A stretch of DNA of 64,000 nt from JAOUGY01 sp963792365 (GCA_963792365.1 CAWBVW010000009.1:1-64000), one strand, 5' to 3'; positions 17,938 through 27,054 are shown, counted from the stretch's first letter. Notes: a model not told the origin generated them from the letters alone. Made by a program: numbers and translations.

Positions 17938-17973
17938 ACAAAATCGTCTTAGACGCGTTCACGCGCGTAAGAC
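17938..17973 (-). terminator. Intrinsic terminator of the inositol-phosphatase-family gene
   Basis: On the minus strand GTCTTACGCGCGTGAACGCG and following bases form a hairpin: outer stem GTCTTA/TAAGAC and inner stem ACGCG/CGCGT separated by a 2x2 internal loop. It is followed by GATTTTGTC. It begins 7 bases after the stop codon of the gene at 17980-18801, so it is well placed for rho-independent termination. Confidence 0.65.
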
Positions 17974-17979
17974 GCACCG

Positions 17980-18801
17980 TCAATGATGATCTGCGGCCCA
18001 GGTCAGCAGGGTGTCGTGGATTCTCCCATTGGTGAACAGCGCCACTCCGCCTGCGAAGTCCCGCCCGCCATGCAGATCGGAGTAGGTTCCGCCGGCCTCC
18101 TCCACGAGCAGCGCCAGCGGAGCGACATCCCACGGTCCGCCGCCACAGAGCAGGAAACCATCGAGTGCGCCGGCGGCGACGAGAACTCCGGCGTTGGGGA
18201 AACCGGTGTCACGACTCGGTTTGATCTCCTTGCCCCGCACCGACCCCGCCACCAGGTCGGCCATCTCGCCGAACGCACGGGCGACGGGTAGCCATTGCGG
18301 TCGCAGGCGTGCCGGCGGTGGCCACACGCTCACTCTCGCCATGCCCGGCGAGTCCACCTTCGACACCGTCAATCGAGTGGTCTCACCACCCAGCGGCCCG
18401 AGTCGCAGCGCCCATGCCCCCTCGCCTCGCCGCGCGTACCACCTGCTGCCCAGAGCCGGGCTCGAGATCACAGCGACCTCCAGCTGCTCGAAGTCCTCGA
18501 GCGCCACCATCGTCGCCCATTCGGGGTTCCCGGCGGCGAAGCTGGACGTGCCGTCGATGGGGTCGATGAACCAACGCCGAAAATCGGCTCCGGTCACGCC
18601 ATGCTCCTCACCGACCACGCCGTCGGTGGGAGCGTGCTCGGCAAGGAGTCGCCGGATCTCAGCTTCGGTCGCCGTGTCGGCGCTCGTGACGACCGTGCCA
18701 TCTTGCTTGGTCGTGATCCGCAGGCTCTTCGATTGGAAGGAAGGAAGCGTTATGTCGTCGGCGGCGTCGGCCAGCAGCATCGCCAGTTCCGTCGTGTCCA
18801 C
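17980..18801 (-). CDS. Inositol-monophosphatase-family phosphatase, HisN-like
   Basis: This 273-residue Mg-dependent phosphomonoesterase has the first metal motif GVVGEEHGV (about residues 61-69), the family signature WFIDPIDGTSSFAAGNPEW (about 77-95) and the second motif GGPWDVAPLALLVEEAGG. The fold covers inositol-1-phosphatase and the actinobacterial histidinol-phosphatase HisN. The RRWFIDPIDGT context and lack of his neighbours leave the substrate open; histidinol phosphate is my preferred guess. A clear terminator follows. It precedes an AcuI-like gene on the same strand with a 29-bp gap. Confidence 0.85.
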   Translation of the reverse strand: MDTTELAMLLADAADDITLPSFQSKSLRITTKQDGTVVTSADTATEAEIRRLLAEHAPTDGVVGEEHGVTGADFRRWFIDPIDGTSSFAAGNPEWATMVALEDFEQLEVAVISSPALGSRWYARRGEGAWALRLGPLGGETTRLTVSKVDSPGMARVSVWPPPARLRPQWLPVARAFGEMADLVAGSVRGKEIKPSRDTGFPNAGVLVAAGALDGFLLCGGGPWDVAPLALLVEEAGGTYSDLHGGRDFAGGVALFTNGRIHDTLLTWAADHH

Positions 18802-18830
18802 GGCTCTCCTCCCCTCCCTCTGGTTCTGGC

Positions 18831-19823
18831 TCAGGCGCTCGGATCGACCAGTGTTCGGCCGACCATGTCGCCGGCGAGGATGCGATCCAGAGCGCCGGCG
18901 AGGGCGTCGAGGCCCACGACCTCAGGCTCGAGGGCGTCGAGGTGAGGCGGGCGCAGATCGGCCGCGATACGGTGCCAGACCTCGATCCGTTGAGCGAGGG
19001 AGTTCTGCACGCTGTCGATGCCCAGCAGGTTGACGCCACGGAGGATGAACGGGAACACCGTGGTGGGGAGGTCACCGCCCCCAGTCATTCCGCTGGCGGC
19101 CACGCTGCCCCCGTACTTCACGGATTTCAAGATCTGGGCGAGCGTGACTCCACCGACACAATCCACGGCTCCCGCCCATCGTTCTGACTCGAGAGATCGC
19201 CCGCTGTCCGTCGACAGCTCGGCTCGATCGACGACCTCGGCCGCCCCGAGTGAGGTCAGCCACTCGGACTGATCCGGTTTGCCCGTGCTGGCAACCACCT
19301 CGAATCCATGCGAGGCCAACATCCCCACGGCAGTGGATCCCACCCCGCCCGTGGCTCCGGTGACCAACACGGGGCCATCCTCTCTCCGGAGGCCGGCCGC
19401 CTCGAGCGCCATCACCGACAACGCCGCCGTGTACCCGGCGGTGCCGACGAGCATCGCTTCTTCCAGGGTGAGGCCGGTGGGAAGTGGCACCACCCACGAT
19501 GCCGGAACCCGCGCATGTTGGGCAAAACCGCCGTGGTGGGCGACACCGAGGTCGTATCCGTGCACGATCACTCGTGAACCCGTGCCGATGGAAGGCTCTG
19601 AGGACTCGATGACCGTCCCGGCGAGGTCCACGCCGGGAATCAACGGGGAGATTCGCGCCACCCTCCCGTTCTCGATGCTGGCCAGTCCGTCCTTGAAGTT
19701 GATCCCCGAGTACTCGACGTCGATCAGCACCTCGCCATCGGGAAGCTCTGTGTCGTCGATCTCGACCACGCGACGGCGCCAGCCGTCGTCGCTCCTCTCG
19801 ACCATGAACGCTCGAAATCCCAT
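18831..19823 (-). CDS. YhdH/AcuI-type NADPH-dependent acryloyl-CoA reductase family oxidoreductase
   Basis: This 330-residue zinc-independent MDR enzyme shows SGINFKDGLASIENGRVARI, IPGVDLAGTVIESS, HHGGFAQHARVPASWVVPLP, and the NADPH site VLVTGATGGVGSTAVGMLASHG followed by STGKPDQSEWLTSLGAAEVV. KYGGSVAASGMTGG and RGVNLLGIDSVQ are characteristic of YhdH/AcuI. The family reduces acryloyl-CoA to propionyl-CoA. That fits the propionyl-CoA/beta-alanine chemistry of the pyrimidine cluster nearby, but the genes are not linked in an operon, so the connection is only suggestive. Confidence 0.85.
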   Translation of the reverse strand: MGFRAFMVERSDDGWRRRVVEIDDTELPDGEVLIDVEYSGINFKDGLASIENGRVARISPLIPGVDLAGTVIESSEPSIGTGSRVIVHGYDLGVAHHGGFAQHARVPASWVVPLPTGLTLEEAMLVGTAGYTAALSVMALEAAGLRREDGPVLVTGATGGVGSTAVGMLASHGFEVVASTGKPDQSEWLTSLGAAEVVDRAELSTDSGRSLESERWAGAVDCVGGVTLAQILKSVKYGGSVAASGMTGGGDLPTTVFPFILRGVNLLGIDSVQNSLAQRIEVWHRIAADLRPPHLDALEPEVVGLDALAGALDRILAGDMVGRTLVDPSA

Positions 19824-19877
19824 GTGACAGTGCTCCTTGGTTCGTAGCGTTCACTCTACGGAGATAGCCTCGCCGCC

Positions 19878-20643
19878 GTGGATCTGCCCCGAGACGTGAC
19901 CCGCCACCTCGACGGATGGAAGCGGGTGAACGACCGGGACATCGGCCGATCGTCGGCTCGGGTCCTCGTGTTCGAACGCGATGGGCGGCGTCGCTTCGTG
20001 AAGGTGGCCCGGGCGGCCCAATTCGATGGGCTCCGTGACGAAGCCGAGCGGATCAGATGGCTGTCGGCTCACGTCGATGTCCCCGCGATCGTGGTTCTCC
20101 ATCTGGATGCAACCGTCGAATACCTCGTCACCGAGGGGCTGGCGGGAGTGATGGCCTGTGATCAGGTGTGGGTCGACGATCTCGACCGGCTCATCTCGAC
20201 GGTGGCGGCGGCGATGCGACGGCTCCACGAGACGCCCTCGATCTCATACCCGGTCGACCGATCGCCGATGAGCACTGCTCGAGCTGGCCGGGCGGAGGAT
20301 CGAGTCGGGCCTCGTCGACCCCGACGACTTCGACGACGAGTTCCGCGGACGGACTCCGGAACAGTTGCTCCGGCGCCTTCACCATCGGATCCCGGAGCGA
20401 TTCGTTCCCACCGTCGTCCACGGCGACTTCTCGCTCCCCAACGTGATCGTCGGCGAGAAGGTCGGATTCGTCGACCTCGCCCGCAGCGGAGTGGGCGACC
20501 GGCACATCGACCTGGCGGTCGCCGCCAGGAGCATCGGCCACAACTGGGGCGCGGAGTGGGTTCCTCGCTTCTTCGAGGCCTACGGGCAGTTCCCCGATCC
20601 CGAGCGACTCGCCTGGTACCGGATGCTCGACGAGTTGTTCTGA
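19878..20643 (+). pseudogene. APH(3')-like phosphotransferase, frameshifted
   Basis: The N-terminal lobe (RSSARVLVFERDGRRRFVKV, DEAERIRWLSAHVDVPAIV, AMRRLHETPS) is in one frame. The catalytic lobe (IESGLVDPDDFDDEFRGR, VVHGDFSLPNVIV, VGFVDLARSGVGDRHIDLA and NWGAEWVPRFFEAYG) is in the next. Adding one C near 20266 and one near 20275 gives RSPDEHLLELAGRR and restores a single protein of about 255 residues. HGDFSLPNV is the catalytic Brenner-type loop and VDLARSG the metal motif. It resembles aminoglycoside 3'-phosphotransferases, but chromosomal homologues often act on other substrates. Start at GTG 19878, with a TAGCCT hexamer just upstream suggesting a leaderless transcript. Confidence 0.7.
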
Positions 20644-20644
20644 T

Positions 20645-21133
20645 TCAGTCGTGGGCGCGGAGCCGCTCGATTCGTTCGGATCGAACCTGACGCCGAATGC
20701 GTGCCTGCCGCTGCCTTCGCCGGTCGTCGTCGGTGTCGACGATCAGCTCCGGGACCTCGGTCGGATGCCCGTCGTCGTCGAGCGCCACCATCACCAGATA
20801 GGCGCTGGTGGTGTGGCGGGGTTCTCCGCCCGCCAGCGACTCGGCCTCGACCCGCACACCGACCTCGAGCGAGGTACTGCCGACGTCGTTGACACGGGCC
20901 ATCACCGTGAGGATGTCACCGACATGGACCGGCCCGAAGAAAGACAGCTCGTCGATGGCGGCGGTGACGCAGGGGCGACCGGCGTGCCGCATGGCGGCGG
21001 TACCGGCAGCAGAGTCCACTTCACGCATGATGACTCCACCGTGGACGTTGCCGAGCATGTTGGCGTCGAGCTGGGTCATGATGCGTGCGAAGGTGACGGC
21101 GCTCTCCTCGGCGTGACGAATGGGTCGATCCAT
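20645..21133 (-). CDS. Acyl-CoA thioesterase, hot-dog fold (YciA/BACH type)
   Basis: This 162-residue thioesterase hydrolyses acyl-CoA. It has the hot-dog core with ANMLGNVHGGVIMREVDSAA (catalytic-helix region, Asp40 in the active-site motif), AAIDELSFFGPVHVGDILTV and SLEVGVRVEAE. The charged tail RRRQRQARIRRQVRSERIER is rich in Arg and is typical of actinobacterial members. It is convergent with the phosphotransferase gene, one base apart. Substrate chain length cannot be read from the sequence. Confidence 0.85.
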   Translation of the reverse strand: MDRPIRHAEESAVTFARIMTQLDANMLGNVHGGVIMREVDSAAGTAAMRHAGRPCVTAAIDELSFFGPVHVGDILTVMARVNDVGSTSLEVGVRVEAESLAGGEPRHTTSAYLVMVALDDDGHPTEVPELIVDTDDDRRRQRQARIRRQVRSERIERLRAHD

Positions 21134-21168
21134 GACGGCAGGCTATCTGGTGACGGCGACAGGCCGCG

Positions 21169-22185
21169 TCACACGTGCGGTGCCACCTCGGTCGCGAGAC
21201 GCTCCATGATCTCGTACTGGCCGTCGTAGGGCAGGGTCGAAAACAGGCTCCGGGCGGCGAATTCGACAGGTACGCCTGTTTGCTCGCGGATGTCGAGCAG
21301 GTACTCGACGATCTGTTCGCCCGTGCCTGCCACCGTCGCCCTACCAAACAGCCGTCCCCTCTCCTCGTTGGTCAGGTCGGGGGCCGGGGGCGGGGGGCCA
21401 GGACGCACAGCCGAAGCTTCCATGTCGGAGTACTTCCACATCATCTGCCACAGATGCTCGGTGTACCGCTCCCAGGCATCGGCTTCAGAGTCACCGGGCA
21501 GCATGACCGAGTAGTGCACGATCCGTAGGTCGGTCATGTCGCGCTCCACCCGATCGCACTCGTCACGGATCCAGGCGAGCTGCTCGAGGAACTGCTCGAG
21601 CGGCGCATTGGCGAATACCCCGTCGGCGAGGCGCGCTGCACGTCGGACGGCCGCTTCGGCACCACCCCCGACGAGCACATCGATCTTCGCCGACGGCGTC
21701 GGCCGGACCGCGAGGTCGGGTAGCGAGTACACCGTGCCGTCGTGGCGGAACACGTCACCGGACCATGCTCTCGGCAAGATGGTGAGGATCTCCTCCATCG
21801 CCTTTCCGCGGGTCCGCATGTCGGCGCCAAGAGCCTCATATTCGATTTCACTCCAACCGAGCCCGAGTCCAAGGGTGAAGCGTCCCCCGCTCAACAGGCT
21901 GACTGTGGCGGCGTCCTCGGCCAGACGGATCGGATGGTGGAGTGGAGCGAGAACGACTCCGGTGGCGATCTCGATGCTCGAGGTGACAGCGGCGATGGCA
22001 CCGCTGACCACCGCCAGAGATGGCATGTATCCGTCGTCCACGAAGTGGTGCTCGGTGGTCCAGACCGACGAGAACCGGAGACGTTCCGCATCGACCGCCA
22101 GCCGGATCGTCTCGTCGTACGCTCGTTCCCAGTCGCTCTCACCCGGCCTCAACTGTGCGCTCAGCAAGCCAAATCCCAGACCCAT
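21169..22185 (-). CDS. LLM-class (luciferase-like) flavin/F420-dependent oxidoreductase
   Basis: This 338-residue TIM-barrel enzyme has SVWTTEHHFVDDGYMPSLAV (the HH motif after strand 2), EIATGVVLAPLHHPIRLAED, GRFTLGLGLGWSEIEYEALG and KIDVLVGGGAEAAVRRAARL. It lacks a signal peptide. The family uses FMN or coenzyme F420 for hydride transfer or monooxygenation, and the substrate is unknown. The ATG at 22185 is chosen because the barrel begins at GLGFGLLSAQL. It is divergent from the methyltransferase gene at 22261 across a 75-bp promoter region. Confidence 0.8.
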   Translation of the reverse strand: MGLGFGLLSAQLRPGESDWERAYDETIRLAVDAERLRFSSVWTTEHHFVDDGYMPSLAVVSGAIAAVTSSIEIATGVVLAPLHHPIRLAEDAATVSLLSGGRFTLGLGLGWSEIEYEALGADMRTRGKAMEEILTILPRAWSGDVFRHDGTVYSLPDLAVRPTPSAKIDVLVGGGAEAAVRRAARLADGVFANAPLEQFLEQLAWIRDECDRVERDMTDLRIVHYSVMLPGDSEADAWERYTEHLWQMMWKYSDMEASAVRPGPPPPAPDLTNEERGRLFGRATVAGTGEQIVEYLLDIREQTGVPVEFAARSLFSTLPYDGQYEIMERLATEVAPHV

Positions 22186-22260
22186 GCCAAACCCTTCGCC
22201 GCGTCGGCTGAGCCTACGACACTGGAGGACCGGCCGCACAGATGCGCGTACCATCGCCGC

Positions 22261-22887
22261 GTGCAGGCGCTCACGAAACAGCTGTGGACACAGCAGGACC
22301 GACATGAGGGTGATCGCTGGCGGCTCTTCTCGGCGGTGGCCGACGCGGTGCCGGCAGCGAGGGTCCTGTACCCGGGGAGCTTCGTCGACCTGGCGCCGTC
22401 GTTCGTCTTCCCGTCGGTGACCTACGTCGACGTCGATCGACGGGCCGAGCGCTTCTTCGCCGACCACGAAGGTGTGAAGGAGATCGTGGCGGCACACCCT
22501 GGTGTGCCTACCGATCCAGGGATCCAGTTCATTCGAGGCGACTTCACGACGATCCTGAACCTGCCCGAGGGCGGTTTCGACCTGCTCGTCTCGCTCTACG
22601 CCGGTTTTGTTTCCGAGCACTGCACCGCTCACCTCCGAATCGGCGGCACGTTGCTCGTGAACCCGAGTCACGGCGACGCCGCAATGGCGTCGATCGATCC
22701 TCGCTACCGCCTGACAGGCGTCGTTACGTCGAGTCACGGGCGGTATCACATCCGTCGCACCGGGCTGACCGACTATCTCCACCCCAAAACGCCCGTGACG
22801 ATCACGAAGAGCTACCTCCACGAACGGCGGAGAGGGGTCTCGTACGCAACACCGGCATTTGCGTACTTGTTCGACCGGGTCGCATGA
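22261..22887 (+). CDS. Methyltransferase-fold protein of unknown function
   Basis: This 208-residue protein looks like a degenerate class I methyltransferase. VLYPGSFVDLAPSFVFPS replaces the usual glycine-rich motif I, YVDVDRRAERFF supplies the acidic motif II end, and FIRGDFTTIL plus GGFDLLVSLYAGF follow. RIGGTLLVNPSHGDAAMAS is the post-motif III strand. The lack of GxGxG makes SAM binding uncertain. The start is GTG 22261. The gene is convergent with the frameshifted transporter gene. I would not assign a substrate. Confidence 0.65.
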   Translation: MQALTKQLWTQQDRHEGDRWRLFSAVADAVPAARVLYPGSFVDLAPSFVFPSVTYVDVDRRAERFFADHEGVKEIVAAHPGVPTDPGIQFIRGDFTTILNLPEGGFDLLVSLYAGFVSEHCTAHLRIGGTLLVNPSHGDAAMASIDPRYRLTGVVTSSHGRYHIRRTGLTDYLHPKTPVTITKSYLHERRRGVSYATPAFAYLFDRVA

Positions 22888-22899
22888 GGTGAATCCGGG

Positions 22900-23962
22900 T
22901 CACGGGAGGCTCGGGCGGCGTGACCTGCCCTCTGGCACTTCCTCTCTTTGGATCCCCAACGCCACGTTCCGAGCCCGGACTTGCATATGACGAACTGATT
23001 CATCAGCAGCGAGATGACGGCAGCGACCGGCAGCGCGAGCAGCGCACCGAGCACACACCCGCCAGCGACCCACCCACCATGAGGGCAATGATCACTGTGG
23101 CCGGAGACAGGTCCACCGTGCGCCGCATCACCCGGGGAGCGATCACGTAGTTCTCCACCTGCTGATACGCCACAATGAAGACCGCCACGGCAAGTGCGCC
23201 GGCCGGCCCACGCTCGACGAACGCCACCGCCGCGGCCGGGGCGGCACCGATGAACACGCCCACGATCGGGACCAGGTCGGCGAGCCCGATCCAGACCGCA
23301 AGCGCCGCCGGGAACGGCACCTCCAGAAGAAGCAGCGCCACGAAGGAGGTCGCAGCCGCAATGATCGAGACGAAGATGTTTCCGGCGACGAAGCCGGATA
23401 TCCGTTCGACCGCCTCGTCGAGCAGCTCGATGAACTCCTCTCGGTCTTCACGATGCAGCAACCTCAGGGCACGTACCATCATGTTGGGGAGGGCGTGTGC
23501 GAAATACGGTGCGAGCACCGCCACGGTGACCACGTCGACCAACACGCTGGCGGCACTTCCGAGGGTCTGTCCCGATGTGAAAGCTGCGGGATCGAACCGT
23601 GCGAGAGCAGAGTCGATCACATCGCTCGAGTTCCGAAGATCTTCGATGATTGCCGGGCCTTCCTCGGCTATGCGACCCATCTGGTCGACGACCATCGGAA
23701 GAAACAGGGCTGCGATCGAACCAACGGCGATTGCACCCGATGTCAACAGAACCGCTGTCGACCACCCTCGGGACAGTCCCCTGGACGTCAGCCATCCGAG
23801 GAAGGGCTGAACCCCGAGCGCAATCACCAGCGAGGCTGCAACGACCAGCAAGACCCCCTGGACCCTGATCAAGACGTGGATCACCACGACGGTGGCCACC
23901 GCCGTCAACCCGAGCCGGATGAACCATCGCACGTTCGAGCTTCTCAGATCGTCGTCGGACAT
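22900..23962 (-). pseudogene. AI-2E/PerM-family membrane transporter, frameshifted near the 3' end
   Basis: About 320 residues are intact in one frame with seven to eight membrane helices typical of the AI-2E (PerM) family: VVVIHVLIRVQGVLLVVAAS, LVPIVGVFIGAAPAAAVAFV, QQVENYVIAPRVMRRTVDLS and ALMVGGSLAGV. The frame then breaks in CACACAC at 23052-23058. The expected LGALLALPVAAVISLLMNQF follows in another frame, and a second shift near 22990 is needed to reach MQVRARNVALGIQREE and a stop at 22900. One missing C at each point repairs both. The function is transport or efflux of unknown small molecules. Confidence 0.7.
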
Positions 23963-24012
23963 GACGATCCCTACCCGGCCGAGGCCCGTTCCATGCCACC
24001 TAGTCTCTGCTC

Positions 24013-24396
24013 ATGGAACACCGCCCCGCGACTACGCATCACTGGTCCCCGAGCCCCGCCGAGCACTTCACCGGCGCCGTGTGGTTTGGACCGCTCAGCC
24101 AGGTGGATGGCGCCCTCAACGCACTCGCCGTCCAGTTCACCCCAGGGGCGCGAACAGATTGGCACTGGCACCCCGACGGTCAGGTGCTGTATGTAGTCTC
24201 CGGTTCAGGACTGGTCGCCAACGCCGACGGCGAACGGGTCGAGATCTCTGCGGGCGACGTGGTCTACGCCCCGCCGGGCGAAGTCCACTGGCATGGCGCC
24301 CGGCCCGACTCACCGATGATGCACCTCTCGCTCACCACCGGTGGTGCCACCGTGTGGGAGCCCCGCAAGGTGACCGACGACGACTATCGCGGGTGA
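24013..24396 (+). CDS. Cupin-domain protein
   Basis: This 127-residue single-domain cupin has metal-binding motif 1 spanning RTDWHWHPDGQVLYVVSG (His residues and Glu-equivalent Gln) and motif 2 at GDVVYAPPGEVHWHGA. The three to four His residues suggest a bound Fe, Mn or Ni. Small cupins of this kind include isomerases, dioxygenases and mandelonitrile-lyase-like proteins, so the activity is open. It is divergent from the transporter gene and convergent with the LLM gene of the pyrimidine cluster. Confidence 0.75.
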   Translation: MEHRPATTHHWSPSPAEHFTGAVWFGPLSQVDGALNALAVQFTPGARTDWHWHPDGQVLYVVSGSGLVANADGERVEISAGDVVYAPPGEVHWHGARPDSPMMHLSLTTGGATVWEPRKVTDDDYRG

Positions 24397-24456
24397 GCGG
24401 AGGACGCCGGGCATGGAGCCCGTGAGTCAACCGTGCTCGGCTCGCCCGACCGACCG

Positions 24457-25464
24457 TCACGACATCATTCTGGGGATCACATCGCGCCCGTAGGCTTCCA
24501 ACGTGCCTTCCATGTCGTCGTGCATGAGGTAGATCGCGAACTGGGTGACGCCGAGTGAGCGCAGCTCTTCCATGCGGGCCACATGCTGCTCGGCGGTCCC
24601 GAGCACGCAAAAGCGATCGACGATGTCGTCGGGGACGAACGCGGTGGATGGGTTCCCCGCCTTGCCATGGTGGTCGTAGTCGTATCCCTCCCGGGCCTTG
24701 ATGTACTCGGCGAGTGCGGCGGGAACCTTGGAGTCGTCGTCGTGGCCGTACCGCTTGACCATGTCATGAACGTGGTTCCCGACCATGCCGCCGAACCACC
24801 GAAGTTGATCACGCTGGTGGGCGATGTCGTCACCGACATACGCGGGCGCTGCCACGCAGATGTCCAGCGAGTCGGGGTCACGACCGGCGGCGGCGGCGGC
24901 CTCCTTCACGGCCCCGATCGTCCACGCTGCGACCTGCGGATCGGCGAGCTGGAGGATGAACCCGTCGTAGTGGGTTCCCGTCGACGCCAGGGCTTTCGGA
25001 CCGTAGGCGGCCATCCACACAGGAAGCTCGTAGCCCCCGTCGATCCAAGGGATCTCGAGTTCCTTGTCGTTGTAGACGACCTTTCGACCGGCGACCAACT
25101 CTTTGATCACCTTCGTCGCCTCGGCGGTGGTGTCGAGCGTGCGCGGCGAGCGACCGATGTAGCGCAGGGCCGAATCCCCTCGACCCATCCCACACACAGT
25201 TCGCCCCTCGAACATGTCGTTGAGGGTGGCGAACAACGACGCAAGCACGGTCCAATCGCGGGTGCCGGGGTTGGTGACCATCGGCCCCACGATCATTCGC
25301 TCGGTCGCCGCCAACATCTGCGAATAGATGACGAACGGTTCCTGCCACAACACATGTGAGTCGAACGTCCACCCATACTTGAACCCGGCCGACTCGGCCT
25401 TCACTGCCAGCTCCACGACCCGACTCGCCGGCGGATCGGTCTGCAACACCACGCCGAAATCCAT
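24457..25464 (-). CDS. LLM-class F420-type oxidoreductase associated with pyrimidine catabolism
   Basis: This 335-residue TIM-barrel flavin/F420 enzyme has SAGFKYGWTFDSHVLWQEPF, RMIVGPMVTNPGTRDWTVLA, GRTVCGMGRGDSALRYIGR and LPVWMAAYGPKALASTG. The ATG at 25464 has GGAGG upstream. It is the last gene of the pyrimidine cluster, separated from the dehydrogenase gene by a perfect 41-base palindrome. LLM proteins of this type recur beside dihydropyrimidinase genes in actinobacteria. A reductive step on uracil or thymine is a plausible role because no PydA-type dihydropyrimidine dehydrogenase is in the window; that is inference. Confidence 0.78.
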   Translation of the reverse strand: MDFGVVLQTDPPASRVVELAVKAESAGFKYGWTFDSHVLWQEPFVIYSQMLAATERMIVGPMVTNPGTRDWTVLASLFATLNDMFEGRTVCGMGRGDSALRYIGRSPRTLDTTAEATKVIKELVAGRKVVYNDKELEIPWIDGGYELPVWMAAYGPKALASTGTHYDGFILQLADPQVAAWTIGAVKEAAAAAGRDPDSLDICVAAPAYVGDDIAHQRDQLRWFGGMVGNHVHDMVKRYGHDDDSKVPAALAEYIKAREGYDYDHHGKAGNPSTAFVPDDIVDRFCVLGTAEQHVARMEELRSLGVTQFAIYLMHDDMEGTLEAYGRDVIPRMMS

Positions 25465-25489
25465 CACACCGCCTCCATCCGGACTGTTC

Positions 25490-25530
25490 TCGCGCACAAA
25501 AGGCGTGGTATCCACGCCTTTTGTGCGCGA
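25490..25530. repeat. Perfect 19-bp inverted repeat between two genes of the pyrimidine cluster
   Basis: The arms TCGCGCACAAAAGGCGTGG and its exact complement are separated by TAT. It lies in the 90-bp gap after the semialdehyde dehydrogenase stop and before the LLM start. No T-run follows in either direction, so it is not a standard terminator. A role in RNA stability, partial attenuation or protein binding is possible. Confidence 0.8.
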
Positions 25531-25554
25531 AAACCCGTCCAGGTCGCCGTCATG

Positions 25555-27054
25555 TCAAGTTCCGTGCTGGGGGAAGCCGAGGTCGACGCCTCGGTGAATC
25601 GGGTCGGGCCAGCGGCTGATGACCACTTTTGGCCGCGTATAGAAGTGCACGCCCTCAGGCCCGTAGATGGCATGGCTACCGAAGATCGAGTCCTTCCAGC
25701 CGCCGAAGCTGTAGAAGCTCAGCGGGACGGGAATGGGCACATTGACGCCGATCATGCCGACCTGGATGTCGTGCTGGAACTTGCGGGCGGCGCCACCGTC
25801 GTTGGTGAACACCGCCGTCCCGTTGCCATATGGGTTGCGGTTGATCATGTCGATGGCTTCCTCGTAGTGATCGACGCGGACCACCGACAACACCGGACCG
25901 AAGATCTCGTCGGTGTAGATCGACATCTCCTGGGTGACGTTGTCGAAGAGGGTCGGACCGACGAAGAATCCGTCTTCGAACCCATCGACTTGAAGCCCCC
26001 GGCCGTCCTCGAGCAGCGCCGCTCCCTCGGCCTCGCCCGCATCGATGTAGCCGCGGACCTTGTCGCGATGCTCGCCGGTCACGAGCGGTCCCATCTGGAC
26101 ACCGTCACGGTCCCCCGGTCCCACCTCGAGTTCGGCGATGCGCTCCTGCACCTTGGGAAGCAACCGATCGGCGGCGTCGCCGACAGTCACCACCACCGAG
26201 ATCGCCATACAGCGCTCTCCCGCCGAGCCGTACCCTGCGGACACCGCGGCATCCGCCGCAAGGTCCATGTCGGCGTCGGGCAAGACGATCATGTGGTTCT
26301 TGGCACCTCCGAGCGCTTGCACCCGCTTGTTGCTGGCCGTGCCCTTGGTGTAGATGTAGCGGGCGATCGGAGTGGACCCGACGAAGCTGACGGCAGCCAC
26401 GTCGGGATGATCCAGGATCGCGTCGACAGCCACCTTGTCGCCGTGCACCACGTTGAACACACCCGCCGGCAGACCGGCCTCGTCGAGCAGTTCGGCCGCC
26501 ATCATCGAAACCGACGGATCCTTCTCCGACGGCTTCAGGACGAACGTGTTGCCGCAGGCGATGGCAACCGGATACATCCACATGGGAACCATCGCCGGGA
26601 AGTTGAAGGGGGTGATTCCGGCCACCACGCCCAGGGGCTGGCGAAGCGTGAAGGTGTCGACACCTGTCGACACCTGCTCCGAGTACTCACCCTTCACGAG
26701 GTGGGCGATGTTGGTGACGAACTCGACGACTTCGAGTCCGCGCTGAACTTCGCCCAGCGCGTCATCGATCGTCTTCCCGTGCTCGGACGTGAGCATCTTG
26801 GCGAGATCGAGTTTTCTCGCAGCCACCAGCTCACGGAAGTTGAACATGACGGCCTGGCGACGGGTCAGCGGGGACTCACGCCACTCGAGAAACGCCTCCT
26901 TGGCGGCGCCAACCGCTGCGTCGACCTCTGACGGCGCGGCGAGCGCCACATTTCGTGCGACCTTTCCAGTGGCCGGGTCGTAGACGGGCCCGGTCCGCTC
27001 CGGTGTTCCGTCCCACTGCTTGCCACCGATCCAGTGTGTGATCAGGTCTGACAT
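25555..27054 (-). CDS. mmsA: CoA-acylating methylmalonate-semialdehyde dehydrogenase
   Basis: This 499-residue ALDH-superfamily enzyme oxidises methylmalonate semialdehyde (from thymine or valine) to propionyl-CoA, or malonate semialdehyde to acetyl-CoA, with NAD and CoA. Seen are GVVAGITPFNFPAMVPMWMY, FVLKPSEKDPSVSMMAAELL, the nucleotide-binding VSFVGSTPIARYIY, and the catalytic Cys in GSAGERCMAISVVVTVGD. The NHMIVLPDADMDLAADAAV and PIPVPLSFYSFGGWKDSIFG segments are specific to the MmsA/IolA subfamily. Its ATG overlaps the dihydropyrimidinase stop by one base (TGATG). Its presence points to thymine, not only uracil, as a substrate of the pathway. Confidence 0.93.
   Translation of the reverse strand: MSDLITHWIGGKQWDGTPERTGPVYDPATGKVARNVALAAPSEVDAAVGAAKEAFLEWRESPLTRRQAVMFNFRELVAARKLDLAKMLTSEHGKTIDDALGEVQRGLEVVEFVTNIAHLVKGEYSEQVSTGVDTFTLRQPLGVVAGITPFNFPAMVPMWMYPVAIACGNTFVLKPSEKDPSVSMMAAELLDEAGLPAGVFNVVHGDKVAVDAILDHPDVAAVSFVGSTPIARYIYTKGTASNKRVQALGGAKNHMIVLPDADMDLAADAAVSAGYGSAGERCMAISVVVTVGDAADRLLPKVQERIAELEVGPGDRDGVQMGPLVTGEHRDKVRGYIDAGEAEGAALLEDGRGLQVDGFEDGFFVGPTLFDNVTQEMSIYTDEIFGPVLSVVRVDHYEEAIDMINRNPYGNGTAVFTNDGGAARKFQHDIQVGMIGVNVPIPVPLSFYSFGGWKDSIFGSHAIYGPEGVHFYTRPKVVISRWPDPIHRGVDLGFPQHGT

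Noticed and set aside
19878..20643. Calling the phosphotransferase an acquired antibiotic-resistance gene
   Set aside because: The base composition and context are chromosomal, no mobile element adjoins it, and the frame is broken; the homology alone does not show resistance.
25490..25530. Rho-independent terminator for mmsA
   Set aside because: The hairpin is perfect but no T-run follows on the minus strand, so I list it as a repeat of unknown role.
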